A stretch of DNA of 16,051 bases from Desulfocurvus sp. (GCF_023230885.1 NZ_JALNWM010000056.1:1-16051); one strand, 5' to 3'. Shown: positions 6,999-13,400, counted from the stretch's first letter. A program made the numbers and translations. Notes: a model not told the origin generated them from the letters alone.

Positions 6999-7814
6999 CT
7001 AGCGCTCCACGCGCTCCAGCTCCGCCTCGCGGTCGGGGGCGAGATCCACGGCGGCGAAGGCGGGGGTGGCGGGCAGCGCCAGGACCAGGGTGGTGGTGGT
7101 GTCCAGCTCGAAGGTCACCGGCCCGGCGAAGCGCACGTCGAGCATGTGCCCGCCCGCGCCGCGCGCGGCGTCCAGGTAGTGCAGGTGGAAGCCCGGCACC
7201 CCGGCGGCCTTGGCGAAGGGCGGGCCGTAGAAGCCAACGATGTCCCCGCTGGTGCCCGCCAGGGAGAACTCGGGCTGGGAGGCCGCGACCTGGGCCAGGG
7301 GCCTGTAGGGCCGCGACTGGCGCGGCACGCTGCGTGTGCGCACCAGCTCGAAGGAGCCCCGGGCGCGCACGGCGTAGAACATGTTCGCACTGGGCAGGGC
7401 GGCCCCCAGGCGCGCGGTGAGTTCGGCCAGGGAGCCCACGTTGTCCAGGGTCACGCGGAAATCGGGATCGAAGGGCGTGACCTGGGCGAAGGGCGTGGTC
7501 TCGTCGGCGGGCACGGGCCGGGCCTTGCCGTCGGCGCCCACGCGCCAGGCCGCGCCGTCCAGCACGACCATCTCGCCGTCCAGGGCGTCGAAGGTGCCAA
7601 GGCCCAGGTCGCCGTGGCGCAGCAGTTCGCCCACGGGCACGGCGCCGTCGTAGACCCCGGCCAGCAGGGCATCGATGGTGGAAACCTGCCACAGCGCATC
7701 CCGGCCGGAGTCGGCCTCCCCGGCGCGGACCACGGCGGCGGAGGCCAGCACGGCCAGCATGTACAGGACTATGCCCAGCAGGATCTTGATGATGAGACGG
7801 GTGCGCTTGCTCAA
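6999..7814 (-). CDS. budA: Alpha-acetolactate decarboxylase with N-terminal signal/anchor
   Basis: Converts 2-acetolactate to acetoin. With the TTG start at 7814 the protein has 271 residues. It shows the family landmarks in order: QVSTIDALLAGVYDG (43-57), HGDLGLGTFDALDGEMVVLDG (67-87, Glu81 at the conserved acidic site), an arginine-containing YAVRARGSFELVRTRSVPRQ (147-166), GFYGP, and the zinc triad GFHLHYLD...GGHMLDV (His210, His212, His223). The H-x-H-x10-H spacing equals that of the Brevibacillus enzyme. The C-terminal ELERVE is also family-like. Unusually, residues 1-31 (MSKRTRLIIKILLGIVLYMLAVLASAAVVRA) form a signal peptide or membrane anchor, placing the enzyme outside the cytoplasm. 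Start: TTG 7814 has GAGGGG (7821-7826) 6 bases upstream; an earlier TTG at 7868 has no good site. No acetolactate synthase is nearby. Confidence 0.9.
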   Translation of the reverse strand: MSKRTRLIIKILLGIVLYMLAVLASAAVVRAGEADSGRDALWQVSTIDALLAGVYDGAVPVGELLRHGDLGLGTFDALDGEMVVLDGAAWRVGADGKARPVPADETTPFAQVTPFDPDFRVTLDNVGSLAELTARLGAALPSANMFYAVRARGSFELVRTRSVPRQSRPYRPLAQVAASQPEFSLAGTSGDIVGFYGPPFAKAAGVPGFHLHYLDAARGAGGHMLDVRFAGPVTFELDTTTTLVLALPATPAFAAVDLAPDREAELERVER

Positions 7815-7820
7815 TGGAAA

Positions 7821-7826
7821 CCCCTC
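7821..7826 (-). promoter_or_regulatory. Ribosome binding site deciding the TTG start of budA
   Basis: Read on the minus strand, GAGGGG stands 6 bases before TTG 7814. The longer reading frame begins at TTG 7868 with no purine-rich site in front. The shorter start also gives a canonical signal sequence immediately after the initiator (SKRTRLIIKILLG). Confidence 0.6.
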
Positions 7827-7910
7827 GGGTTCGCGAAATCGGCGCCTTTTTATCAGCACCCGGCTCAAAAGAAAAGCGGCGCGTGGGCCGAAGCCCCGGC
7901 TGACAACAGG

Positions 7911-7947
7911 AAGAACCGCCTTCCGGGGGGGCGGAAAGGCGGTTCTT
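7911..7947 (-). terminator. Intrinsic-type terminator after the three-CxxC gene
   Basis: AAGAACCGCCTTCCG (7911-7925) pairs with CGGAAAGGCGGTTCTT (7932-7947) with one bulged base and a G/C-run loop. On the minus strand it lies about 100 bases beyond the stop at 8046 and is flanked by an A-run before and TTCTTCC after. On the plus strand it reads into TTCTTTT, so it may also stop antisense transcription. It separates the small gene from budA, so the two are probably not a simple operon, though partial read-through is possible. Confidence 0.6.
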
Positions 7948-8045
7948 TTGGGGGGGAGGAGGGGGCGCGTCAGGTGGGGGCGCCCCCTCGCGGCCCCGGC
8001 GGCTGCGCAGGATATGCCGCCGGAGCCAGGGGAGAAAACGATGCC

Positions 8046-8282
8046 CTAGGTGCGCGGACCCTCGGGGCGCGGGGCCCCGGAGCAGGCCGTGCAGCGGGCG
8101 TCGACCATCTCGAAGCCCTTGAGCAGGGGTGCCAGAAACAGCCATTGGCGGGCGCCGCATTCCGGGCACTCGTCGGCCACATGGACTGTCCAGCAGACGG
8201 TACACAGGCGCGCGCTCTCCAGGGCGATGCCTTCGCTGGAGGCCTTGCGCGCCAGGCTGAATATGGTGTCGACGGTGGTCAT
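8046..8282 (-). CDS. Small three-CxxC (zinc-ribbon-like) hypothetical protein
   Basis: A 78-residue soluble protein, MTTVDTIFSLARKASSEGIALESARLCTVCW..., with three CxxC pairs at Cys27/Cys30, Cys39/Cys42 and Cys64/Cys67. The first two pairs, CTVC-x8-CPEC followed by GARQW, look like a zinc ribbon; the third, CTAC, is near the C-terminus. There is no signal peptide or transmembrane segment. ATG 8282 has GGAGGG (8290-8295) 7 bases upstream, better than the in-frame TTG at 8288. A near-consensus sigma-54 promoter lies directly in front. The gene follows the sigma-54 activator gene in the same direction. I cannot assign a family. Metal binding, probably zinc, is inferred from the cysteines; a redox, nucleic-acid-binding or chaperone-like role is possible. 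Confidence 0.75.
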   Translation of the reverse strand: MTTVDTIFSLARKASSEGIALESARLCTVCWTVHVADECPECGARQWLFLAPLLKGFEMVDARCTACSGAPRPEGPRT

Positions 8283-8305
8283 GGTCAATCCCTCCGCCCA
8301 CTCCT

Positions 8306-8322
8306 AACAAGAGCCGTGCCAA
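8306..8322 (-). promoter_or_regulatory. Candidate sigma-54 (-24/-12) promoter for the three-CxxC gene
   Basis: Read on the minus strand the sequence is TTGGCACG-GCTC-TTGTT, against the consensus YTGGCACG-N4-TTGCW. The -24 GG and the -12 GT are separated by exactly 10 bases, and the only core mismatch is T for C at -12. The predicted start would be about 8295, giving a very short leader that begins at the ribosome binding site. The adjacent gene on the same strand encodes a sigma-54 activator. The same bases could also form a weak GCCGT/ACGGC stem, which I consider secondary. Confidence 0.65.
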
Positions 8323-8416
8323 AAACGGCCCGCCCGGCTCCGCGTCCCTTTACGGTGCGAAACCGGGGCGTTGGCATCGCGGCCTCCGGAGGGGGCCGAC
8401 GGCGTGCGGGGCGCAT

Positions 8417-8456
8417 TTTGTCCATTTTAATTGGACTTGTCCATATATCCAGGACA
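8417..8456. promoter_or_regulatory. AT-rich cluster of TGGAC/GTCCA half-sites (putative enhancer)
   Basis: In this AT-rich island, half-sites occur as GTCCA (8420-8424), TGGAC (8432-8436) and GTCCA (8439-8443), with a related AGGACA (8451-8456) and two copies of TATCCAGG just beyond. Read on the minus strand, ATGGACAA appears twice in the same orientation. The cluster is about 120-160 bases upstream of the predicted sigma-54 start, the normal place for binding by an NtrC-type activator. It lies just past the 3' end of such an activator gene. Confidence 0.55.
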
Positions 8457-8485
8457 GTATCCAGGCAAGCAGGACGCGCGGGACT

Positions 8486-9934
8486 TCAGCGTCGGCTGAG
8501 CCCGTGCTTTTGCAGGATCTGGTACAGCCGGGCCCGCGAAACCCCGGCCTCGGCGCAGCAGCGGCGCACGTCGCCGCCGGTGCGGCGCAGCAGGTGGGAG
8601 AAGTACTCGTGCTCGGCTGCGCCGACCACGGTCTCGCGGTAGTCGGACCAGGACCCGGCGGCGGCGGGGAGCGCCGCCGGGGCCCCGGCCTGCGGCACCA
8701 CGCCCGGGGCCCGGGGCGGCGCGGGCGGCGCGGACTGCGAGCCCGCGCCGTCGCGGGAAACCAGGGTCCGCGCGTAGCTCACGCGGACCTCGTCGGGCAG
8801 GTGCTTCAGGTAGAGCACGGCCTCGGGCCCGGCGGCGGCCAGGGAGCGCTCCAGGCACTGCACCAGCTCGCGCACGTTGCCCGGCCAGGGGTAGGCCGTG
8901 AGCGCCTCCATGAACTCGGGCGAGAAGTCCTTGCGCCCGAAGCGGCCGCCGGAGGCCAGCTTTTCCATGTGCAGCGCCACGATCTCGGGGATGTCTTCGG
9001 TGCGCTCGCGCAGGGCGGGCAGCTCGATGCTGAAGGAACGGATGCGGAAAAGCAGGTCCTTGCGGAACTCGCCGCGCTCGACCATGGCCTCCAGCTGGCG
9101 GTTGGTGGCCGCCACCAGCCGGAAGTCGCTGCTTTGCTCGGCCTTGGCGCCCACGGGCCGGAAGGTGCGGTCTTCCAGGACGCGCAGGAAGGCCCGCTGC
9201 ATGGAAAACGGCAGCTCGCCCACCTCGTCCAGGAACAGCGTGCCCCCGTCGGCCAGGGCCACCAGGCCCTCGCGGGCCTTGTCCGCCCCGGTGAAGGCGC
9301 CCTTGACGTGGCCGAAGAGGATGGATTCCACCAGGGTTTCGGGCAGGGAGGCGCAGTCCACCACCACGAAGGGCCGCGCCGCGCGCGGGCTGTTGGCGTG
9401 GATGGCCCGGGCGAAGAGTTCCTTGCCCGTGCCCGTCTCGCCGGTGATGAGCACGCTTGCGCCGGACTCCCCGGCCAGGGCCACGGTGTGCATCAGCGCG
9501 CGCATGAGCGCGCTGGACCCGGCGATGCCCTTGCGCAGGATGGTCCGCTCCTGGTGGCGGGAGCGCCGGTCCTCGCGGTAGCGCACGGCCCGCGCCAGGG
9601 GCGCCATGACCGCGGCCATGTCCAGCGGCTTGGCCACGAAGTCCCAGGCCCCCTCGCGCATGGCCCGTTCGGCCACCCGCTCGTCGCCCGCGCCGGTGAT
9701 GACGATGACCTCGGGCCGCCCCGGCGAGTCCAGCAGCCGGGGCAGGATGTCCAGGCCCGTGCCGTCGGGCAGGTACACGTCCTGGAAGACCACGTCGTAG
9801 GGCCGGGCCTCGGCCTCGGCGAGGCCCTGGGTCAGGCTGCCCGCCGTGGCGCAGCGGTGGCCCTGGTCCTCGACCATGTCGCAAAGCATCTCGCGGACCA
9901 TGCCGTCGTCGTCGATGATGAGCACGTTGGCCAT
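8486..9934 (-). CDS. Sigma-54-dependent response regulator (NtrC family)
   Basis: A 482-residue transcription activator in three parts. The receiver (1-120) has acidic residues 8-10, phosphoacceptor Asp52 in FQDVYLPDG, and Lys102 in VAKPLD. The AAA+ domain (about 130-375) has Walker A GETGTGKE (165-172), the sigma-54 contact loop GAFTGA (212-217), Walker B LFLDEVGELP (Asp236-Glu237), RPVGAKAEQSSDFRLVAATN and WPGNVREL. After an Ala/Pro/Gly-rich linker comes a Fis-type helix-turn-helix at the C-terminus (LLRRTGGDVRRCCAEAGVSRARLYQILQKHGL). All motifs needed for sigma-54 activation look intact. ATG 9934 gives MANVLIIDDD. It follows the kinase gene by 21 bases, so the two are almost surely a cognate pair. 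A predicted sigma-54 promoter with half-sites lies just downstream. Confidence 0.95.
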   Translation of the reverse strand: MANVLIIDDDGMVREMLCDMVEDQGHRCATAGSLTQGLAEAEARPYDVVFQDVYLPDGTGLDILPRLLDSPGRPEVIVITGAGDERVAERAMREGAWDFVAKPLDMAAVMAPLARAVRYREDRRSRHQERTILRKGIAGSSALMRALMHTVALAGESGASVLITGETGTGKELFARAIHANSPRAARPFVVVDCASLPETLVESILFGHVKGAFTGADKAREGLVALADGGTLFLDEVGELPFSMQRAFLRVLEDRTFRPVGAKAEQSSDFRLVAATNRQLEAMVERGEFRKDLLFRIRSFSIELPALRERTEDIPEIVALHMEKLASGGRFGRKDFSPEFMEALTAYPWPGNVRELVQCLERSLAAAGPEAVLYLKHLPDEVRVSYARTLVSRDGAGSQSAPPAPPRAPGVVPQAGAPAALPAAAGSWSDYRETVVGAAEHEYFSHLLRRTGGDVRRCCAEAGVSRARLYQILQKHGLSRR

Positions 9935-9955
9935 GGTGTCGTCCCGCCCCGGGGG

Positions 9956-11071
9956 CTATGGCTGGGCCGCGGGCAGCGTCGCCGTGATCCGCGTGCCCGC
10001 GCCGGGTTCGGAGTCCAGGGCCAGCCGGCCGCCGTGGCTGCGCACCACGCCCTGCACGATGGCCAGCCCCATGCCGGTGCCCTCGCCCGAGGGCTTGGTG
10101 GTGAAGAACGGGTCGCAGGCGCGGCGCAGCACCTCCGCAGGCATGCCCCGCCCCGTGTCGGCGACCTCCAGGACAACCTGCGGCCCGGGGGGATCCTGCC
10201 CGAGGGCGTGCCCCGCGTGCCGCTCCAGGCGCACCGTCAGCCGCCCCCCCGCGGGGCGCATGGCGTCCACGGCGTTGGTCACCAGGTTCAGGGCCACCCG
10301 GTGCATCTGGGTCGGATCGGCGCGCACCAGGCAGGGCTGCGCGGGGGGCCGGTAGTCCACCTCCACCCCGGGGGGCAACGCGGCCCGCACGCCGTCGAGC
10401 ACCTCGTCCACCACCGCGCGAAGGTCCACCGCCTCGCCCCCGGTGGCGGCGGGGCGGCTGAAGTCGAGCAGCAGGCGCACCAGGGAGCGCGCGCGCACCC
10501 CGGCGCGCAGGATGCGGTCGAACATCTTGTGCAGCGGGTCGGCCTCGGGCGCGCGGCGCAGGCCCATTTCGGAGTAGCCGATGATGGCCGACAGGATGTT
10601 GTTGAAATCGTGGGCCACGCCGCTGGCCAGGGTGCCCACGGCCTGCATTTTCTCGGCCTGGCGCAGGCGCTCCTCCTGGGCGCGCAGCCTGCGCTCGGTG
10701 CGCGCGCGGTACAGGGCGGTCTCCACGGTGATGCGCAGGTGGGTGTGCTCGAAGGGCTTGACCAGGTAGCCGTAGGGCGTGGTGGGCTTGACGCGCTCCA
10801 CGGTCTCGCGGTCGGTGTAGGCGGTGGAGAAGATGACCGGAACGTCCAGTTGCTCGCGGATGGCCGCCGCCGCGGCGGTGCCGTCCATCGCCCCGGCGAG
10901 CATGATGTCCATGAGCACCAGGTCGGGGCGCTCGCGCAGGGCGAAGGGCACGGCGTCCTCCCCCCGGGAGATGACCGCCAGCACCTCGTAGCCGAAGCTT
11001 TCCAGCGCGTGCCTGATCTCCCTGGCGATGATCGCCTCGTCCTCGACGATGAGAATCCTGCCCTCGGACAT
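9956..11071 (-). CDS. Soluble receiver-histidine kinase
   Basis: A 371-residue cytoplasmic protein with an N-terminal receiver (about 1-120) directly joined to a histidine kinase. The receiver has Glu10-Asp11, phosphoacceptor Asp55 in LVLMDIML, and Lys105 in YGYLVKPFE. A short coiled coil (RTERRLRAQEERLRQAEKMQAVGTLA) leads to the phosphorylated His154 in GVAHDFNNILSAIIGYSEM. The ATPase domain shows the N box (NLVTNAVDAM), G1 (DTGRGM), F box (DPFFTTK) and G2 (GTGMGLAI). There is no transmembrane or PAS/GAF sensor domain, so the input is probably a phosphoryl group or protein contact reaching the receiver. ATG 11071 follows GGGAG by 5 bases and starts MSEGRILIVEDE. The open frame upstream to 11260 is GC-rich read-through. 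First gene of a two-gene unit with the sigma-54 activator. Confidence 0.93.
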   Translation of the reverse strand: MSEGRILIVEDEAIIAREIRHALESFGYEVLAVISRGEDAVPFALRERPDLVLMDIMLAGAMDGTAAAAAIREQLDVPVIFSTAYTDRETVERVKPTTPYGYLVKPFEHTHLRITVETALYRARTERRLRAQEERLRQAEKMQAVGTLASGVAHDFNNILSAIIGYSEMGLRRAPEADPLHKMFDRILRAGVRARSLVRLLLDFSRPAATGGEAVDLRAVVDEVLDGVRAALPPGVEVDYRPPAQPCLVRADPTQMHRVALNLVTNAVDAMRPAGGRLTVRLERHAGHALGQDPPGPQVVLEVADTGRGMPAEVLRRACDPFFTTKPSGEGTGMGLAIVQGVVRSHGGRLALDSEPGAGTRITATLPAAQP

Positions 11072-11124
11072 GCCAGCTCCCTGTTCCCCGGCATCCGCCG
11101 AAGTCGTCCAGCGGAAGTACACAC

Positions 11125-11152
11125 CGCATATCAAAAAAGTGGACAAAGGCAA
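11125..11152 (-). promoter_or_regulatory. Weak candidate sigma-70 promoter for the kinase-regulator pair
   Basis: On the minus strand, TTGCCT (11147-11152) and TATGCG (11125-11130) are 16 bases apart in the only AT-rich part of the 236-base divergent region. Matches to consensus are modest. Between them is TTTGTCCA, one of the half-sites also found at 8417-8424, so autoregulation is conceivable. No good sigma-54 site was seen upstream of the kinase. Confidence 0.3.
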
Positions 11153-11221
11153 ACGGCCGCCCGGCCAAGGCCCCCCGGGGCCCGGCGCCGGGGAGAAGCC
11201 GCCCCGGACCGGCCGCCGCCC

Positions 11222-11250
11222 TTGAGCTCTTGGCCGGGACGCTGTATGAG
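11222..11250 (+). promoter_or_regulatory. Candidate promoter for the 111-residue gene
   Basis: TTGAGC (11222-11227) and TATGAG (11245-11250) have the optimal 17-base spacing, each matching 4 of 6 sigma-70 positions. A poorer sigma-54-like reading of the same bases also exists (GG at 11232-11233, GT 10 bases on). Just downstream lies a perfect GGGGCGCGCCCC palindrome (11262-11273), which could be an operator or just composition. Confidence 0.35.
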
Positions 11251-11307
11251 GAGGGCCCAACGGGGCGCGCCCCCGGGCGGCCCCCCAACAAACACAACGA
11301 GGTAGCG

Positions 11308-11643
11308 ATGCAGGCCGGACGCGTGGTATACGAAGGCTGGATCTACGGCGTGGGCGAGTGGCAGTACAGCAAGCTTTCCAAGCTGCTCAAGCGCGCCTTC
11401 GAGACCGTGGAATACGTCTACCTGGAAGAGAACACCGGAGCCATCCGCCTGGAGGGCCCCAGCGCCATGTTCGAGGAGAGCGAGGAGAACCTCGCCGCCA
11501 CCTTCGACCTGCTGGCGGACCAGATCACGCCCCAGGGCAGGGGCCTTGTGCTGGCCCGCCAATGGGACCAGCGCGGCACCGCCCGGATCGAGGCCTTCGT
11601 CTTCGGCCACGAGTCCTGGTCCCGCCGCGTGCTGGAAGCCTAG
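11308..11643 (+). CDS. Conserved-looking hypothetical protein (111 aa)
   Basis: The product starts MQAGRVVYEGWIYGVGEWQYSKLSKLLKRAFETVEYVYLEENTGAIRLEGPSAMFEESEENLAATFDLLADQ and ends FGHESWSRRVLEA. It alternates predicted strands and helices like a small alpha/beta domain, is aromatic-rich (several Trp, Tyr, Phe), and has no signal peptide, transmembrane segment or cysteine motif. ATG 11308 has GAGGT at 11299-11303; an upstream in-frame start at 11230 would overlap the promoter region and gives a Gly/Pro-rich tail unlike a folded protein. The composition argues that it is a real folded product, not a shadow frame. I recognise no family. It is divergent from the kinase gene and 110 bases upstream of the DUF4139 gene in the same direction, so a shared role is possible but unproven. 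Confidence 0.75.
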   Translation: MQAGRVVYEGWIYGVGEWQYSKLSKLLKRAFETVEYVYLEENTGAIRLEGPSAMFEESEENLAATFDLLADQITPQGRGLVLARQWDQRGTARIEAFVFGHESWSRRVLEA

Positions 11644-11648
11644 CGCCC

Positions 11649-11719
11649 GCCCGGCGGGCGCGCGCAGACCTGGCCGTCCCGGTAATATCGTTGCCGCCCC
11701 GCCTGCCCGGCGGGCGCGC
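11649..11719 (+). repeat. Two identical 15-base repeats flanking a sigma-54-like site
   Basis: GCCCGGCGGGCGCGC occurs at 11649-11663 and again at 11705-11719, a period of 56 bases. Each copy contains a GCCCG/CGGGC-type palindrome. They bracket GG-N10-GC at 11681-11694. They could be operator sites or a duplicated hairpin; high GC makes chance more likely than usual. Confidence 0.45.
11681..11694 (+). promoter_or_regulatory. Possible weak sigma-54 promoter for the DUF4139 gene
   Basis: CGGTAATATCGTTGC keeps the GG-N10-GC spacing and a perfect TTGC at -12, but the -24 box (CGGTAA) matches only part of TGGCAC. The predicted start would lie near 11706, leaving a leader of about 48 bases. It gains some weight from the two sigma-54 activator genes on either side; by sequence alone it is weak. 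Confidence 0.3.
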
Positions 11720-11753
11720 ACACCGCCGCGCGCGCCGCGCGCAAGGGGGAATC

Positions 11754-13304
11754 ATGATCGCGACCCGGTTGCGCCTGGCCGCCGCCGCGGCCCTGCTGAG
11801 GCTCGTCCTCGGCGCGGGCCCGGCCCGCGCCGAGGTGGTTTCGGCCGTCCTGTATCCCGGCTCGGCCCTGGTCACCGAGGAACAGACCCTGACCCTGGTC
11901 GCCGACCAGGGGCTGGCCGTCGGCGTGCTGACCCTGCCCGCCGGGGCCGACGCCGACACGCTGGGCCTCCAGCCCCTGGGTCAGGGCGCCCCCGCCCTGG
12001 CGGGGCTGGAGGCGCGCCCCGTGCGCCGGGTGGACGAAGGCCGCCTGCGCGAGGTGCGCGCGGCCCTGGAACGCGAGGAAGCCAAGGCCCAGGCCCTGGC
12101 CGACGCCCTGGCCGCCCGCGAGGGCGCGGCCCGGTTCTGGAGCACCCAGGCCACGGCGCCCCTGGAGCGCCCCGCCGAAGCCGCAGCCCTGGCCGCGGCC
12201 CTGCGCCAGGGCCTGGAATCCGAGCTGGCCGCCGCCTCGACCCTGCGCCGCGACCACGCCGCCCAGGCCAAAACGGTGGCCGACCTGCGCGCCGAACTGG
12301 AGCGGCTGACCGGCGGAGCCGAAACGGTGCTCGAGGTCCGCGCCGCCTTCCGCGCCGAGCCGGGTGCCCGGGTGCCCGTGCGCCTGCACTACCGCCTGCC
12401 CGACGCGGGCTGGAGCCCGGTCTATGTGCTCGACGCCCGCCCCGCCGAGGGCGTGGTGCGCTTCTCCTGGGACGCCACGGTCTGGCAGGGCTCCGGGCGC
12501 CCCTGGAAGGACGTGCGCCTGGCCCTGGCCACGGCCGAGTTCCGCACCGGGGCCACCCCGCCCGAGCTGCGGCCCTGGGAGCCGGGGCCCGCCCAGGCCG
12601 CCTGGGCCAAGGCCGAACCCGCCATGCTCACGCGCGCCGCCGCGCCGCAGGCCCAGGAGAACTACGCCGCCGCCGACGCGGCCCCGGCCCCGCGCACCGA
12701 AGGCGCGGTGTTCGACACCTACGACGCGGGCCGGGCCACCCTGGCCTCCGGCGACCGCACGCGCCTGCCCATCGCCCGCCAGACCTGGAAGGCGGATTTC
12801 GACTACCTGGTGCGGCCCTACGCCGAGCCGCGCGCCTACCTGCGCGCCCGGCTGGCCCTGGGCGACGCCCCGCGCATTCCCTCCGGACGGGCCGACCTGC
12901 TCCTGGAGGGCGCCCTGGTCCAGCGCGTGCCCTTCGAGCTGGCCCGGGCCGAGGCCGACCTCTTCTTCGGGGCCGACCCGCAACTGGCCGTGACCTTCCG
13001 CAACACGGACCGCGCCTCGGGCGAGGCCGGGCTGTTCGGCGGCCGGGGCCGCCACCGCTGGGCCTGGACCGTCGAGGTCCGCAACGGCAAGGCCGGGCCC
13101 GCGCGGGTCAGCGTGCAGGACCGCCTGCCGCGCCCCGGCGACGAGCGCATCAAGCTCGAAAAGACCCTGGCCGAGGGTGCCCGCGAAAAGGACGACGCCG
13201 TGATCTGGGACTTCGAGCTGGCGCCCGGCGCCGCCCGGACCATCGATTACGGCTACGCCCTCACCTGGCCGGGCGACATGGACATGGACCTGGGGGGCCG
13301 CTAG
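11754..13304 (+). CDS. Exported DUF4139 (mucoidy inhibitor-like) protein
   Basis: A 516-residue protein starting at ATG 11754 after AAGGGGGA (11743-11750). A signal peptide with cleavage near ARA (24-26) precedes an N-terminal beta domain, EVVSAVLYPGSALVTEEQTLTL, typical of DUF4140. A long Ala/Glu/Arg-rich coiled coil follows (about 95-195, containing ALEREEAKAQALADALAARE). The C-terminal part (about 200-512) is DUF4139: VPVRLHYRLPDAGWSPVYVLDARPAEGVVRFSWDATVWQGSGRPWKDVRLALATA, then FDYLVRPYAEPRAYLRARL, and the closing DYGYALTWPGD. Length and domain order match the family. The molecular function is not established; the name mucoidy inhibitor comes from a fungal-type homologue. Periplasmic location is predicted. 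An Arg in the signal core (position 16) is a little unusual. The frame is open upstream to 11358, but that is shadow. Confidence 0.85.
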   Translation: MIATRLRLAAAAALLRLVLGAGPARAEVVSAVLYPGSALVTEEQTLTLVADQGLAVGVLTLPAGADADTLGLQPLGQGAPALAGLEARPVRRVDEGRLREVRAALEREEAKAQALADALAAREGAARFWSTQATAPLERPAEAAALAAALRQGLESELAAASTLRRDHAAQAKTVADLRAELERLTGGAETVLEVRAAFRAEPGARVPVRLHYRLPDAGWSPVYVLDARPAEGVVRFSWDATVWQGSGRPWKDVRLALATAEFRTGATPPELRPWEPGPAQAAWAKAEPAMLTRAAAPQAQENYAAADAAPAPRTEGAVFDTYDAGRATLASGDRTRLPIARQTWKADFDYLVRPYAEPRAYLRARLALGDAPRIPSGRADLLLEGALVQRVPFELARAEADLFFGADPQLAVTFRNTDRASGEAGLFGGRGRHRWAWTVEVRNGKAGPARVSVQDRLPRPGDERIKLEKTLAEGAREKDDAVIWDFELAPGAARTIDYGYALTWPGDMDMDLGGR

Positions 13305-13311
13305 GCGGGCG

Positions 13312-13338
13312 GCCCCTCCGGGCCGGGGCACTTTTTTT
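13312..13338 (+). terminator. Intrinsic terminator after the DUF4139 gene
   Basis: GCCCC (13312-13316) pairs with GGGGC (13325-13329) around an 8-base loop, or alternatively CGGCCC with GGGCCG. It is followed two bases later by seven T residues (13332-13338), the longest T-run in the window. It ends the 111-residue/DUF4139 unit and separates it from the regulator gene downstream. Confidence 0.65.
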
Positions 13339-13395
13339 CGGCGCCGCCGCTTCCGCCCGCCCCGGGAATGTGCGACCATGGCCGGAACCGCAATC

Positions 13396-13400
13396 AGGAG
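13396..13400 (+). promoter_or_regulatory. Ribosome binding site supporting the GTG 13411 start
   Basis: AGGAG lies 10 bases before GTG 13411 and downstream of the alternative ATG at 13378, which it therefore cannot serve. The spacing is slightly long but usable. Agreement of the resulting N-terminus with the paralog supports the choice. Confidence 0.5.

Noticed and set aside
7815..7868. Longer start (TTG 7868) for the acetolactate decarboxylase
   Set aside because: No ribosome binding site precedes it, and it would add 18 basic residues before the signal sequence. TTG 7814 has GAGGGG at good spacing.
8318..8331. GCCGT/ACGGC stem as terminator of the regulator gene
   Set aside because: The stem is only 5 bp with no T-tract, and the same bases are better explained as the -24 region of a sigma-54 promoter.
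6990..8642. A 550-codon plus-strand frame opposite budA and the small CxxC gene
   Set aside because: It crosses the terminator hairpin, the intergenic region and the convincing minus-strand genes; no domain is visible in it.
8504..11305. A 933-codon plus-strand frame opposite the regulator and kinase genes
   Set aside because: Antisense shadow of two well-supported genes; composition (Gly, Ala, His, Gln, Val) is that of a complement frame, with no recognisable motif.
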